Assembly (NCBI GenBank): GCA_017303805.1 | Contig: JAFLBQ010000007.1 | Span: 62,001 to 126,000 of the forward strand | Direction of reading: 5' to 3' | DNA length: 64,000 nucleotides | Source of the DNA: Cytophagales bacterium | GTDB lineage: Bacteria; Bacteroidota; Bacteroidia; Cytophagales; Cyclobacteriaceae | Part shown: positions 17,946-26,033 of the stretch, one piece after another | How positions within the stretch are numbered: position 1 is the first letter of the stretch | Layout of the letters: every line of letters begins with the position of its first letter | Made by a program: the position numbers and the translations under genes | The notes under the pieces: model-generated | Database searches by the model: none | Seen by the model: the letters and a program-made list of their open reading frames with translations, nothing else | What the model was told of the DNA's origin: nothing

Positions 17946-18182
17946 TCAAACCAATCCCGAAAGGTAAAGGTTAAACTCCATCGGGCTAACCTCAGCAAAG
18001 CCATCGGCCTTCAGGTCGTCAAAGATTTCTGTATCAAAATCAAGTTCGCGGGTTTCAATTCCCCGGCTGCTTATCCAAAGTTCTAACCCTTTCAGTTGCA
18101 ACGGATTTACTTTTACCAATAATTTTCCATCGGGTAGCTCTTTTTTAAAGTATTGATGTACGATATTGTTTTCTTTCGGCAT
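17946..18182 (-). CDS. Small conserved-type hypothetical protein
   Basis: A 78-residue acidic protein (starts MPKENNIVHQYFKKELPDGK, ends NLYLSGLV) with no signal peptide or membrane segment. Codon use matches its neighbours and the frame starts with a good ATG, divergent from the acetyltransferase. I do not recognise a family; the predicted mix of beta strands and a C-terminal helix suggests a small cytosolic protein. It lies upstream of the SRP RNA gene in the same orientation. Confidence 0.65.
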   Translation of the reverse strand: MPKENNIVHQYFKKELPDGKLLVKVNPLQLKGLELWISSRGIETRELDFDTEIFDDLKADGFAEVSPMEFNLYLSGLV

Positions 18183-18195
18183 AATGCTAAAGGTA

Positions 18196-18786
18196 ATGGA
18201 TATTCCGGAACGGATTGAAACGAAAAGGTTGGTACTGCTGCGCCTGCAACTTACCGATGCCGAGGAGATGTTTTACACCTATTCGAGTAAACCTGCCAGT
18301 ACCCGGTTTGTGGTGTGGCCTATGCACCAATCTGTACACGATGCGCGTGCCTACCTTGCCCGCACCAGGGTAGGCTGGGATCAAGGCATTGATTTCTCCT
18401 TTTCCATCCGGCTAAAAGATACAAACAGGCTGCTGGGCGCATGTGGTTTCTTAATCGACAATGGCAACGCACAGATTGGCTACGTGCTGGGGCCGGTGCA
18501 TTGGCTGCAGGGCTATGCAACAGAAGCCTGCAACGCGCTGGTGGCATTATTGAAAGTGCAACCGTGGGTAAAATCCATTACCTCTTTTGTAGATGCAGAA
18601 AATGCTGCTTCGGTGCGGGTTCTGCAAAAGTGCGGCTTTGCAGTTGCTACCCTGGTAAAGGATTTTTATCGGTTCCCCAACCAGCAAAATAGGTGTAAAG
18701 ACTGCTGGGTGTTTTGTTATGCTGAGGCTACGGAAGGTTCCAGTTCGCGCAACGAAATTGACTCGCTGAAAGCTGCTTCGAGGTAA
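18196..18786 (+). CDS. GNAT-family N-acetyltransferase
   Basis: The product (196 residues from this ATG) starts MDIPERIETKRLVLLRLQ, the usual opening of RimJ/RimL-type acetyltransferases, with a FSIRLKDTNRLLGACGFLIDNGNAQIGYVLGP core and the acetyl-CoA loop region QGYATEACNALVALL followed by SFVDAENAASVRVLQKCGF. The substrate is unknown. An ATG at 18184 is possible; a TTG at 18166 would overlap the divergent gene. The last ~70 bp overlap the convergent gene's 3' end. Confidence 0.85.
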   Translation: MDIPERIETKRLVLLRLQLTDAEEMFYTYSSKPASTRFVVWPMHQSVHDARAYLARTRVGWDQGIDFSFSIRLKDTNRLLGACGFLIDNGNAQIGYVLGPVHWLQGYATEACNALVALLKVQPWVKSITSFVDAENAASVRVLQKCGFAVATLVKDFYRFPNQQNRCKDCWVFCYAEATEGSSSRNEIDSLKAASR

Positions 18787-19175
18787 CTGGCCCAGGTATT
18801 CAGGTAAAGAATTACATCTTGTTTTACATTGTGCTTCAGATTTTTGCGGTTGCCCGGAAGGAAGGCTAGTATCTTACTATCGGCCAATCGCTCAAGGTCG
18901 ATTAGATTTTGCCGGCTGAAGCCCGCGTGTAAAAGTTCTGTGATCAGGTCATCCATGGGCATGCCGCTGGTAGGGCAGTAGTCGTTCAATTGTTCCGACC
19001 AATCGCCCGGCTTAGCCATTGCGTGCCTATGGATTTCGGATTTGGTTAGGCGCGTAACCTCTTGTGCCAGAAATCCACAATTGCAGAGGCCCATGTGGCC
19101 CCACTGATAGTCGGTGCTGGTGTGTAATTTTCGGGCTGCATTGCGCAGCGCTTCAATCATAACAGCAGTTGCCAT
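18717..19175 (-). CDS. Conserved hypothetical protein
   Basis: The 152-residue product starts MATAVMIEALRNAARKL and contains a distinctive YQWGHMGLCNCGFLAQEVT segment (two cysteines around an Asn) and a PTSGMPMDDLITELLHAGF segment. It has no signal peptide or membrane span. Function is unknown. An upstream ATG at 19217 and a GTG at 19238 are in frame, but a TATATTTA promoter-like box at 19197-19204 favours the shorter start. The C-terminus overlaps the acetyltransferase gene on the other strand. Confidence 0.75.
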   Translation of the reverse strand: MATAVMIEALRNAARKLHTSTDYQWGHMGLCNCGFLAQEVTRLTKSEIHRHAMAKPGDWSEQLNDYCPTSGMPMDDLITELLHAGFSRQNLIDLERLADSKILAFLPGNRKNLKHNVKQDVILYLNTWASYLEAAFSESISLRELEPSVASA

Positions 19176-19196
19176 ATAAGCGTTAGTTTTTGATAC

Positions 19197-19204
19197 TAAA
19201 TATA
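19197..19204 (-). promoter_or_regulatory. -7-like box (TATATTTA)
   Basis: One mismatch to TAnnTTTG on the minus strand, ~22 nt before the ATG chosen for the gene at 18717-19175. Confidence 0.35.
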
Positions 19205-19268
19205 ACCCGGTATTCATTAAATTGTTGAGGGCGGGCACTCGTATTTTTTGAGATGCGCATTAAAAAAT

Positions 19269-19299
19269 TTTGTCGGTTACTGAACCTTTACTATACTTG
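19269..19299 (+). promoter_or_regulatory. Promoter of the THX-trp transcription unit
   Basis: TTTG at 19269-19272, 19 bp spacer, TATACTTG at 19292-19299: a -33/-7 pair with one mismatch in the -7 box. It lies 22 bp before the THX start. No other convincing promoter is seen before trpE, so this one probably also serves the trp operon. Confidence 0.6.
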
Positions 19300-19321
19300 C
19301 CCCATAAATTTTTGAAATTAA

Positions 19322-19495
19322 ATGGGAAGAGGTGATAAAAAGTCGAGAAAAGGAAAGCGTACCACCGGTTCGTTTGGAGTTACACGCAACCGTGCCAAAA
19401 TAAAAGCCCGGTTAAAGCGGGCCGCTTCTAAAAAAGTAGTAGTGGCCAGCGCAGAAGCTAAGCCTAAAAAACCTACCCGCAAAAAAGCTGAATAA
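19322..19495 (+). CDS. 30S ribosomal protein THX family
   Basis: A 57-residue, strongly basic protein: MGRGDKKSRKGKRTTGSFG opens with the Thx signature (GRGDxKTxKGKxxxGSxG), followed by TRNRAKIKARLKRAASKK and an Ala/Lys-rich tail. Thx binds the head of the small ribosomal subunit in Thermus and is common in Bacteroidota. Its TAA stop directly abuts the ATG of the tryptophan leader peptide, and a promoter lies just upstream. The gene therefore sits at the head of the trp transcript, and the trp attenuator also acts as its terminator. Confidence 0.9.
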   Translation: MGRGDKKSRKGKRTTGSFGVTRNRAKIKARLKRAASKKVVVASAEAKPKKPTRKKAE

Positions 19496-19552
19496 ATGAT
19501 TAAGGTTGTACATACTGCATGGTGGTGGCACAAGTCGGAATCCGATTGGTGA
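19496..19552 (+). CDS. trpL: Tryptophan operon leader peptide
   Basis: The 18-residue reading frame MIKVVHTAWWWHKSESDW has three consecutive Trp codons (TGG TGG TGG, 19520-19528) and a fourth Trp as last residue, and ends at TGA 34 bp before a terminator hairpin that precedes trpE. This is the layout of a classical ribosome-mediated trp attenuator. The ATG touches the stop of the THX gene (TAAATG), so ribosomes may re-initiate here. Codons 3-5 also form segment 1 of the attenuator RNA. Confidence 0.88.
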   Translation: MIKVVHTAWWWHKSESDW

Positions 19553-19622
19553 GCAGCCTTGCTATGTAACAACATAAATATGCCGAAGGCCCGCTGTTCA
19601 CAGTGGGCCTTCTTATTTTTAA
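19502..19622 (+). promoter_or_regulatory. Trp transcription attenuator (segments 1-4)
   Basis: Four mutually exclusive segments can be drawn. Segment 1 (AAGGTTG, 19502-19508) pairs with segment 2 (CAGCCTT, 19554-19560), 7 pairs with one G-U. Segment 2 (19552-19562) pairs with segment 3 (19582-19595) in three blocks of 3, 5 and 2 pairs as the antiterminator. Segment 3 (19586-19596) pairs with segment 4 (19601-19611) as the terminator. A ribosome stalled at the Trp codons would mask segment 1 and free segment 2; one reaching the stop codon would cover segment 2 and let the terminator form. The logic is that of E. coli trp, here inferred from sequence. Confidence 0.8.
19586..19622 (+). terminator. 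Attenuator terminator hairpin
   Basis: 11-bp stem AAGGCCCGCTG/CAGTGGGCCTT with one G-U pair and a TTCA loop, followed by CTTATTTTTAA. It ends 11 bp before the trpE ATG. Confidence 0.88.
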
Positions 19623-19632
19623 TAACATTGAA

Positions 19633-21021
19633 ATGAAATTTAAAACGTTTACCCGTCAACTGCTTGCCGATACGATTACCCCGGTAAATATCTACCTGAA
19701 GGTTCGCGATGTGTTTGCAGCAAGCATTTTGCTGGAAAGCTCAGACTACCATGGCAACGAGAATAGTTTGTCTTTTATCTGCTGCGAACCGGTAGCCTCA
19801 TTTAAAGTAACAGCCGGAACGGCCGAGATTACCTTGCCAGGCTCTGAGCCCAAAGTTGTAAAACTTGAAAACGGCACGCTGGTTTCTGTGTTGGAAGAGT
19901 TTGCAAACACTTTTGAGGTAGAGCCGGCTCCCACGCGCTATCCGCATGCAGGCTTATTCGGTTACATGGCCTACAATGCTGTTTCCTATTTCGAAGATTT
20001 AACCTTGCAGCATGCACCTTCAGAAATTCCGGACATGATCTACTCCCTCTACCGCTATGTAATTGTGGTAGATCATTTTCATAACGAAATGACGTTGTTC
20101 GAACACCAGGCTTCATCCGCTACCGAAAGTACACTCGACAGGCTGCAACAGGTAATTGTAAATAACCGGGTAACCACTTTTCAGTTTGCCAGCACCGGTC
20201 AGGAACAATCAAACTATTCCGATGCCGCATTTCTCGAAATTATCAACAAGGGTAAACACCACTGTTACCGGGGCGATGTGTTTCAGATTGTGCTTTCGCG
20301 GAGATTTACCACAGGTTTCAGAGGCGATGAGTTTAATGTGTACCGGGCCCTGCGTTCAATAAATCCTTCGCCCTATCTTTTTTACTTTGACTTTGGGAAT
20401 TTCAAATTGTTCGGATCATCGCCCGAAGCCCAGATTCAGATTAAAAGCGGCAAGGCCCACATTTACCCGATTGCCGGTACCTTTAGAAGAACTGGTAACG
20501 ACCAGGAAGATGCACAATTGGCCGAGCGGCTGGCTGCTGACGAAAAAGAAACGGCCGAGCATATTATGTTGGTAGATCTTGCCCGTAACGATATGAGCCG
20601 CAATGCCGAAGCCGTGCACGTGGAGGTGTTTAAAGAAATTCAATACTATTCGCACGTCATTCACCTGGTGTCCAAGGTTACGGGTACAATCCGGCCCGAC
20701 TCCTCGGTGGTGCAAATGGCGGCCGATACGTTTCCGGCCGGTACGCTTTCGGGGGCACCCAAGCACATGGCTATGAAGCTCATCGATCAATTCGAAAATG
20801 TTAGCAGAAGCTTTTACGGTGGCGCCATTGGCTTTATCGGATTCGACCACTCGTTTAATCATGCCATTATGATTCGTACTTTCTTAAGCCAGAACAATCA
20901 GTTGATTTACCAGGCGGGTGCGGGGGTGGTTTCAAAATCAAATGCCGAAAGCGAGTTACAGGAAGTAAATAATAAGTTGGAAGCCTTGCGCAAGGCCGTA
21001 GTGTTGGCTGAAAAAATTTAA
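19633..21021 (+). CDS. trpE: Anthranilate synthase component I
   Basis: The 462-residue enzyme makes anthranilate from chorismate with TrpG. The N-terminal domain carries the LLESSDYHG segment that forms the tryptophan feedback site in TrpE. The chorismate-binding domain has GDVFQIVLSRRF, SPEAQIQIK, IAGTFRRTG, DLARNDMSR, FPAGTLSGAPKHMAM, YGGAIGF and AGAGVVSKSNAESE. The ATG at 19633 is chosen because the region before it is the attenuator; an in-frame GTG at 19603 lies in the terminator stem. It is the first structural gene of an unbroken trpEGDCFBA order. Confidence 0.96.
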   Translation: MKFKTFTRQLLADTITPVNIYLKVRDVFAASILLESSDYHGNENSLSFICCEPVASFKVTAGTAEITLPGSEPKVVKLENGTLVSVLEEFANTFEVEPAPTRYPHAGLFGYMAYNAVSYFEDLTLQHAPSEIPDMIYSLYRYVIVVDHFHNEMTLFEHQASSATESTLDRLQQVIVNNRVTTFQFASTGQEQSNYSDAAFLEIINKGKHHCYRGDVFQIVLSRRFTTGFRGDEFNVYRALRSINPSPYLFYFDFGNFKLFGSSPEAQIQIKSGKAHIYPIAGTFRRTGNDQEDAQLAERLAADEKETAEHIMLVDLARNDMSRNAEAVHVEVFKEIQYYSHVIHLVSKVTGTIRPDSSVVQMAADTFPAGTLSGAPKHMAMKLIDQFENVSRSFYGGAIGFIGFDHSFNHAIMIRTFLSQNNQLIYQAGAGVVSKSNAESELQEVNNKLEALRKAVVLAEKI

Positions 21022-21027
21022 TGCAGT

Positions 21028-21600
21028 ATGAAAATTCTTGTTCTTGATAATTACGATTCGTTTACGTACAACCTGGTGCACATGATCAGGCTGCTGGGGT
21101 ACTCGCCCGATGTGTTTCGGAATGACAAGCTAAGCCTGGAGGCTGTTGGAGCGTATGATAAAATTCTGCTTTCGCCCGGGCCGGGCATTCCCGATGAGGC
21201 CGGCATAATGAAAGCGGTAATAGCAACGTACGGATCAAGCAAAAGCATTTTGGGTATTTGTCTTGGCCACCAGGGTATTGCCGAAGTGTATGGCGCTTCG
21301 CTATTCAATCTTCCGCAGGTGCTGCACGGTGTAACTTCTGTCGCCACGGTAGAAGATAGCACCGAGTATCTTTTCAACGGCATTAATTCAGTATTTCAGG
21401 CAACGCATTATCATTCCTGGGCTGTGGTGCCACAATCCATCAACGGAGTATTGCGCGTAACGGCCCGCAACCAGCAAGGCCTTGTAATGGGACTACGCCA
21501 TGCAGAATATGATGTGCGCGGCTTACAGTTTCATCCCGAATCCATTATGACTCCGGAGGGACCGCGGATGATTGAGAATTGGTTAACACACACCCGATAA
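21028..21600 (+). CDS. trpG: Anthranilate synthase component II (glutamine amidotransferase)
   Basis: The 190-residue class I amidotransferase supplies ammonia to TrpE. The catalytic Cys lies in GICLGHQGI (~residue 80), and the His/Glu pair in LQFHPESIMTPEG near the C-terminus. The N-terminus MKILVLDNYDSFTYNLVHM is typical. It starts 6 bp after trpE. A folate-specific PabA role is possible in addition, but the operon position argues for tryptophan. Confidence 0.95.
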   Translation: MKILVLDNYDSFTYNLVHMIRLLGYSPDVFRNDKLSLEAVGAYDKILLSPGPGIPDEAGIMKAVIATYGSSKSILGICLGHQGIAEVYGASLFNLPQVLHGVTSVATVEDSTEYLFNGINSVFQATHYHSWAVVPQSINGVLRVTARNQQGLVMGLRHAEYDVRGLQFHPESIMTPEGPRMIENWLTHTR

Positions 21601-21611
21601 TCTTAAAAGGC

Positions 21612-22598
21612 ATGAAACAGATTTTAACGGAGTTGATTGAGCATAGAAGCCTGACCAAAGAAACCGCACACCGCGTGTTGGTAGATCTGGCGCAAGGCAA
21701 ATTTAATCTGAGCCAGATGGCCGCGTTTATGACGGTGTATATGATGCGCAGCATTACGGTAGATGAACTACAAGGCTTTCGCGATGCCATGCTTGAACTC
21801 TGTGTGCCCGCGCGGTTTGACGAGCCCGTGATGGATGTGTGTGGTACCGGAGGCGATGGTAAAAATACAATCAACCTTTCTACGCTTTCTTCATTTGTGG
21901 TAGCAGCCGCAGGCCAGCCGGTGGCAAAGCACGGCAACTATGGAGTATCTTCGGCATGCGGTTCTTCTAACTTGCTGGAATATTTTGGGTATAAGTTTAC
22001 CAACAACCTCGATGACCTGAAGCGCAGTATAGAGCGGGCAAATATTTGTTTTATGCATGCACCACTGTTTCACCCTGCTATGAAAAATGTAGCCCCCATA
22101 CGCAAAGAGCTTGGCGTAAAAACCTTTTTCAATATGCTGGGGCCAATGGTAAACCCCGCTTTTCCTACCCGCCAATTGGTGGGTGTGTTTAGCCTGGAGT
22201 TAGCCCGGCAGTATGGGTATTTATATCAGCAAAGCGGAAAAGATTTCTTAATCCTGCATTCGTTAGATGGTTACGATGAAGTGTCGCTTACAAGTGCATT
22301 TAAATATTTCTACAACGGGGGTGAGCGGTTGGCCAAACCCGCTGATCTGAATTTGCCTACGGTAAAATATGAAGAAATAAAAGGCGGAAGTACAGTTGAA
22401 GAATCGGCCCGGATTTTTATGAACGTGCTGGAAGGCAAGGCAACGCCAGCCCAACGAGCAGCGGTACTTGCCAACGCAGCCATGGCATTGTATTGTGCCG
22501 ATACCACCGGTGGTTTAGCGCTGGCTGTTGGGCGCGCGGCTGAAGCGCTCGACTCTGGAAAGGCGCTGCAATCCTTTCATAATTTAATGCATGCTTAA
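21612..22598 (+). CDS. trpD: Anthranilate phosphoribosyltransferase
   Basis: The 328-residue protein transfers phosphoribose from PRPP to anthranilate. The PRPP/Mg site CGTGGDGKNTINLST is at ~80, followed by KHGNYGVSSACGSSNLLEYFG, and FMHAPLFHPAMKNVAPIRKELGVKTFFNMLGPMVNP. ATG at 21612 is preferred to an in-frame GTG inside trpG because the family starts at this point. It lies 11 bp after trpG. Confidence 0.95.
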   Translation: MKQILTELIEHRSLTKETAHRVLVDLAQGKFNLSQMAAFMTVYMMRSITVDELQGFRDAMLELCVPARFDEPVMDVCGTGGDGKNTINLSTLSSFVVAAAGQPVAKHGNYGVSSACGSSNLLEYFGYKFTNNLDDLKRSIERANICFMHAPLFHPAMKNVAPIRKELGVKTFFNMLGPMVNPAFPTRQLVGVFSLELARQYGYLYQQSGKDFLILHSLDGYDEVSLTSAFKYFYNGGERLAKPADLNLPTVKYEEIKGGSTVEESARIFMNVLEGKATPAQRAAVLANAAMALYCADTTGGLALAVGRAAEALDSGKALQSFHNLMHA

Positions 22599-22599
22599 A

Positions 22600-23406
22600 A
22601 TGGATATCCTTACAGAAATTATTGCCACCAAACACAAAGAAGTAGCCGAGCGCAAAGCGCTTTATCCGGTTAAGCTATTAGAGAAGAGTATTTTTTTCGA
22701 AGGGCCAACGGTTTCATTAAAGAAGTATGTTACGCGCCCCGATAAGTCGGGAATTATTGCCGAGATAAAGCGTAAGTCGCCATCGCGGGGAATAATAAAT
22801 CGCCATGTTTCGGTGGAGCGCACTTCAATTGGGTACATGCAGGCCGGGGCTTCTGCCATCTCGGTGCTTACCGATTCCGACTATTTTGGTGGTAGCAACG
22901 AAGATTTGATTACGGCCCGGAAGTTTAACTTTTGCCCGATTCTGCGCAAGGATTTTACAGTGGACGAGTATCAACTTCTGGAAGCAAAGTCGATTGGTGC
23001 CGATGCAATTTTGCTGATTGCCGCTGCGCTTGAGCCGGCTCAATTAAAACAACTTGCAAAAGTTGCACATAGCTTAAACCTGGAAGTGCTGCTGGAAGTG
23101 CATTCGCGCGAAGAGTTGGAAGCTAACCTTGAGGCCGGGGCCGACTTGATTGGTGTAAACAATCGCAACCTTAAAACATTCAGTACCAACATCAACTTAT
23201 CTGCCGAGTTGGCTGCATTTATCCCAAAAGAGTTTGTAAAGGTATCGGAGAGTGGGATAGAAAAGGCAGCAGTAGTTCTTGAATTGAAGAAGCTGGGGTA
23301 CCAGGGTTTTCTAATGGGTCAGAATTTTATGCAACACAGCCGGCCGGAACAAGCATGCACCGAATTTATAAATGAATTGAAAAAGTTAGCACGCCATCCA
23401 TCGTGA
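22600..23406 (+). CDS. trpC: Indole-3-glycerol phosphate synthase
   Basis: The 268-residue TIM-barrel enzyme has MDILTEIIATKHKEVAERK, IIAEIKRKSPSRGII (catalytic Lys), ILRKDFTVDEYQL, LLEVHSREELEANLEAGADLIGVNNRNLKTF and KVSESGI. It closes the indole ring. An in-frame ATG at 22591 overlaps the trpD stop; the second ATG matches the usual family start. Either start implies coupling to trpD. Confidence 0.94.
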   Translation: MDILTEIIATKHKEVAERKALYPVKLLEKSIFFEGPTVSLKKYVTRPDKSGIIAEIKRKSPSRGIINRHVSVERTSIGYMQAGASAISVLTDSDYFGGSNEDLITARKFNFCPILRKDFTVDEYQLLEAKSIGADAILLIAAALEPAQLKQLAKVAHSLNLEVLLEVHSREELEANLEAGADLIGVNNRNLKTFSTNINLSAELAAFIPKEFVKVSESGIEKAAVVLELKKLGYQGFLMGQNFMQHSRPEQACTEFINELKKLARHPS

Positions 23407-24062
23407 AGAAACAATTTTCCATACAGGTAAAAATTTGTGGAATGCGCGAGCATGCCAACATGGAAGCAGTGGCAAGTGCCGGACCGGACTACCTGGGTTT
23501 TATTTTTTATCCGCACTCGCCACGGTACGTAGGCGATCATTTTAAAATGCCGCACGAATTACCGACTAACGTAAAGCGGGTGGGAGTGTTTGTAAATGAA
23601 CTTGCGGCTACGGTGGTAAGCCTGGTGTTACAACACAAGTTGGATGTGGTGCAATTGCATGGCGATGAACCACCATCTTATTTAGAACACTTGAAGGCCC
23701 GGGGAATTAAAATCATTAAAGTGTTTAGAGTGGATGCAGATTTTGACTTTGCTACTACCACGCCTTACGAAAGGTGGGCTGATTATTTTCTTTTTGATAC
23801 AAAAGGAAAACAGTATGGTGGCAATTCAATGAAATTTGATTGGGATTTATTAACCCGGTACGCAGGTTCAGTTCCCTTCTTCTTAAGTGGCGGGATTGGG
23901 CCCGCAGATGTAACAGCGCTTAAAAATTTTAAACACACCCAATGGCATGCTATTGATGTGAACAGCGGCGTGGAGTTAGAACCCGGACTAAAGGATTTGC
24001 AAAAAGTAAAGAGATTAATTCAGGACTTTAAAAAACTTAATTTAAAAGAGGAAGCCCTATGA
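23403..24062 (+). CDS. trpF: Phosphoribosylanthranilate isomerase
   Basis: The 219-residue protein carries [14 protein letters not shown] (catalytic Cys), [53 protein letters not shown] (catalytic Asp) and [11 protein letters not shown]. It starts with GTG overlapping the trpC stop (GTGA), and its stop overlaps the trpB start (ATGA), both signs of translational coupling. Confidence 0.94.
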   Translation: MKKQFSIQVKICGMREHANMEAVASAGPDYLGFIFYPHSPRYVGDHFKMPHELPTNVKRVGVFVNELAATVVSLVLQHKLDVVQLHGDEPPSYLEHLKARGIKIIKVFRVDADFDFATTTPYERWADYFLFDTKGKQYGGNSMKFDWDLLTRYAGSVPFFLSGGIGPADVTALKNFKHTQWHAIDVNSGVELEPGLKDLQKVKRLIQDFKKLNLKEEAL

Positions 24063-25240
24063 AATACCAGGTAGATGAACGTGGCTATTATGGCAATTTT
24101 GGTGGTGCCTACATTCCGGAGATGCTGTATCCGAATGTAGAAGAATTGCGAAGTCAATACCTTCAGATAATTGCACAGCCGGAATTTCAAACCGAGTTTA
24201 ACGAATTACTTCGGGCCTACGTAGGCCGGCCAACCCCGCTGTACCACGCAACGCGGCTTTCTGAAAAATACAATGCAGCCATTTACCTGAAGCGCGAAGA
24301 CCTGTGCCATACCGGGGCTCATAAAATCAATAATACAATCGGGCAGATTATTCTGGCTAAGCGCTTGGGTAAGCAAAAGATTATTGCTGAAACCGGAGCC
24401 GGACAACACGGTGTAGCTACGGCAACCGTGTGTGCACTCATGGGTATGGAGTGTATTGTGTACATGGGTAAATTGGATATGGAACGGCAACGCCCCAATG
24501 TAGAGCGCATGCGTATTTTAGGTGCACAGGTAATTGCGGCAGTTTCCGGCAACATGACCTTAAAGGATGCTACCAACGAAGCCATGCGCCATTGGATAAA
24601 TCACCCCACCGATACGCATTATATTATCGGTTCGGTAGTGGGGCCGCATCCCTATCCGCACATGGTGGCGCTTTTTCAATCGGTTATAAGTGAAGAAATA
24701 AAAAAGCAATTGCAGCAAGCCATCGGGCAACCTAATCCAGATTATGTGATAGCGTGTGTGGGTGGTGGCAGCAATGCGGCTGGGGCGTTTTATCATTATC
24801 TGAACGAGGTACATGTAAACCTGGTAGGGGTGGAAGCAGCCGGCAAAGGAGTGGACAGTGGTGAATCGGCCGCAACCACTGCCCTTGGCAAACCCGGTGT
24901 TTTGCACGGCAGCAAGACGCTATTGATGCAAACTACCGATGGGCAGGTAATAGAGCCTTACTCTATTTCGGCTGGGTTAGACTACCCCGGTATCGGGCCG
25001 TTGCACTCGCACTTATTTGAAACCGGAAGAGTACAGTTTCTAAATGCCACCGATGAAGAAGCCATGCAGGCCGGTATTGAGTTGGCGCGTACCGAAGGAA
25101 TTATTCCGGCTATCGAGTCGGCACATGCGTTGGCAGCACTTTCAAAACTGGAGTTAACGGCAGAAGATGTAGTAGTAGTTAATCTAAGTGGCCGTGGGGA
25201 CAAAGACCTGGAAACCTACATACGGTGGGGAAAATATTGA
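24059..25240 (+). CDS. trpB: Tryptophan synthase beta chain
   Basis: The 393-residue PLP enzyme condenses indole with serine. PLP lysine is in [15 protein letters not shown] (~residue 87), followed by [20 protein letters not shown] and the phosphate-binding [28 protein letters not shown] at the N-terminus and [14 protein letters not shown] at the C-terminus are typical of the TrpB1 class that works with TrpA, encoded next. Confidence 0.96.
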   Translation: MKYQVDERGYYGNFGGAYIPEMLYPNVEELRSQYLQIIAQPEFQTEFNELLRAYVGRPTPLYHATRLSEKYNAAIYLKREDLCHTGAHKINNTIGQIILAKRLGKQKIIAETGAGQHGVATATVCALMGMECIVYMGKLDMERQRPNVERMRILGAQVIAAVSGNMTLKDATNEAMRHWINHPTDTHYIIGSVVGPHPYPHMVALFQSVISEEIKKQLQQAIGQPNPDYVIACVGGGSNAAGAFYHYLNEVHVNLVGVEAAGKGVDSGESAATTALGKPGVLHGSKTLLMQTTDGQVIEPYSISAGLDYPGIGPLHSHLFETGRVQFLNATDEEAMQAGIELARTEGIIPAIESAHALAALSKLELTAEDVVVVNLSGRGDKDLETYIRWGKY

Positions 25241-25253
25241 ACAACGAATCCCA

Positions 25254-26033
25254 ATGAAAAACAGAATTACAGAATTGTTTCAACATGCGAAGAAGCCGGT
25301 GCTTTCAGTTTTTTATACTGCGGGGTTTCCTAACCTTAACGATACCGGAACAATTGCCACTGCACTGGAGGCAGCCGGTGCCGACCTGATAGAAATTGGA
25401 ATTCCATTTTCCGATCCGGTTGCAGACGGCCCCACCATACAGGCAAGTAATAAGCAGGCGTTGGATAATGGCATGACCGTAGAACTTTTGCTAAAGCAGG
25501 TTGCGGCCATCCGTAACCAGGTAACGCTGCCGATTATTCTTATGGGTTATGTTAACCCGGTTATGCAGTATGGCTTCGAACGATTTTTTACCGATGCAGC
25601 AAATGCCGGTGTGGATGGGTTAATTCTTCCTGACCTTCCGTTAGATGAATATGAAACGTATCGCGAACTTACTACCGCACTCAACCTGAGTATTTCATTT
25701 TTGATTTCGCCAACAACCAGCGAAGCAAGGATAAGAAAAATTGATGCCAGCAGCTCGGGGTTTATTTATGCCGTGTCGGCCTCCAGTACCACCGGTGCAA
25801 AAGCTGAATTCAGTGCGGAACAAAGTGAGTACTTCGCTAAACTAAAAGCCCTTGAGCTAAAGAATCCGTTTCTGATTGGGTTTGGGGTTTCTAATTACAA
25901 AACCTATACGCAGGTATGCGCCCATGCGGCTGGCGCCATTGTAGGCAGTTCGTTTGTTAAAATGCTCAGCCAAACCAAAGATTTCGATGCCGATATTAAA
26001 ACGTTTATAACCTCGCTAACTACACCCAAATGA
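25254..26033 (+). CDS. trpA: Tryptophan synthase alpha chain
   Basis: The 259-residue TIM barrel releases indole for TrpB. Seen: FYTAGFPNLNDTG, DLIEIGIPFSDPVADGPTIQASNKQAL (catalytic Glu/Asp region), ILMGYVNPVMQYGFERF, DGLILPDLPLDEY, FLISPTTS, GFIYAVSASSTTGAK and IVGSSFVKML. ATG at 25254 is 13 bp after trpB. Its stop overlaps the next start. Confidence 0.95.
   Translation: MKNRITELFQHAKKPVLSVFYTAGFPNLNDTGTIATALEAAGADLIEIGIPFSDPVADGPTIQASNKQALDNGMTVELLLKQVAAIRNQVTLPIILMGYVNPVMQYGFERFFTDAANAGVDGLILPDLPLDEYETYRELTTALNLSISFLISPTTSEARIRKIDASSSGFIYAVSASSTTGAKAEFSAEQSEYFAKLKALELKNPFLIGFGVSNYKTYTQVCAHAAGAIVGSSFVKMLSQTKDFDADIKTFITSLTTPK

Noticed and set aside
17811-18086. 91-residue frame on the plus strand
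   Set aside because: It runs across the SRP RNA gene and the 3' part of a minus-strand gene; the RNA structure explains the sequence.
19496-19622. T-box or tryptophan riboswitch-like leader
   Set aside because: No T-box sequence or specifier loop is seen, and the Trp-codon leader peptide with a four-segment fold explains the region.
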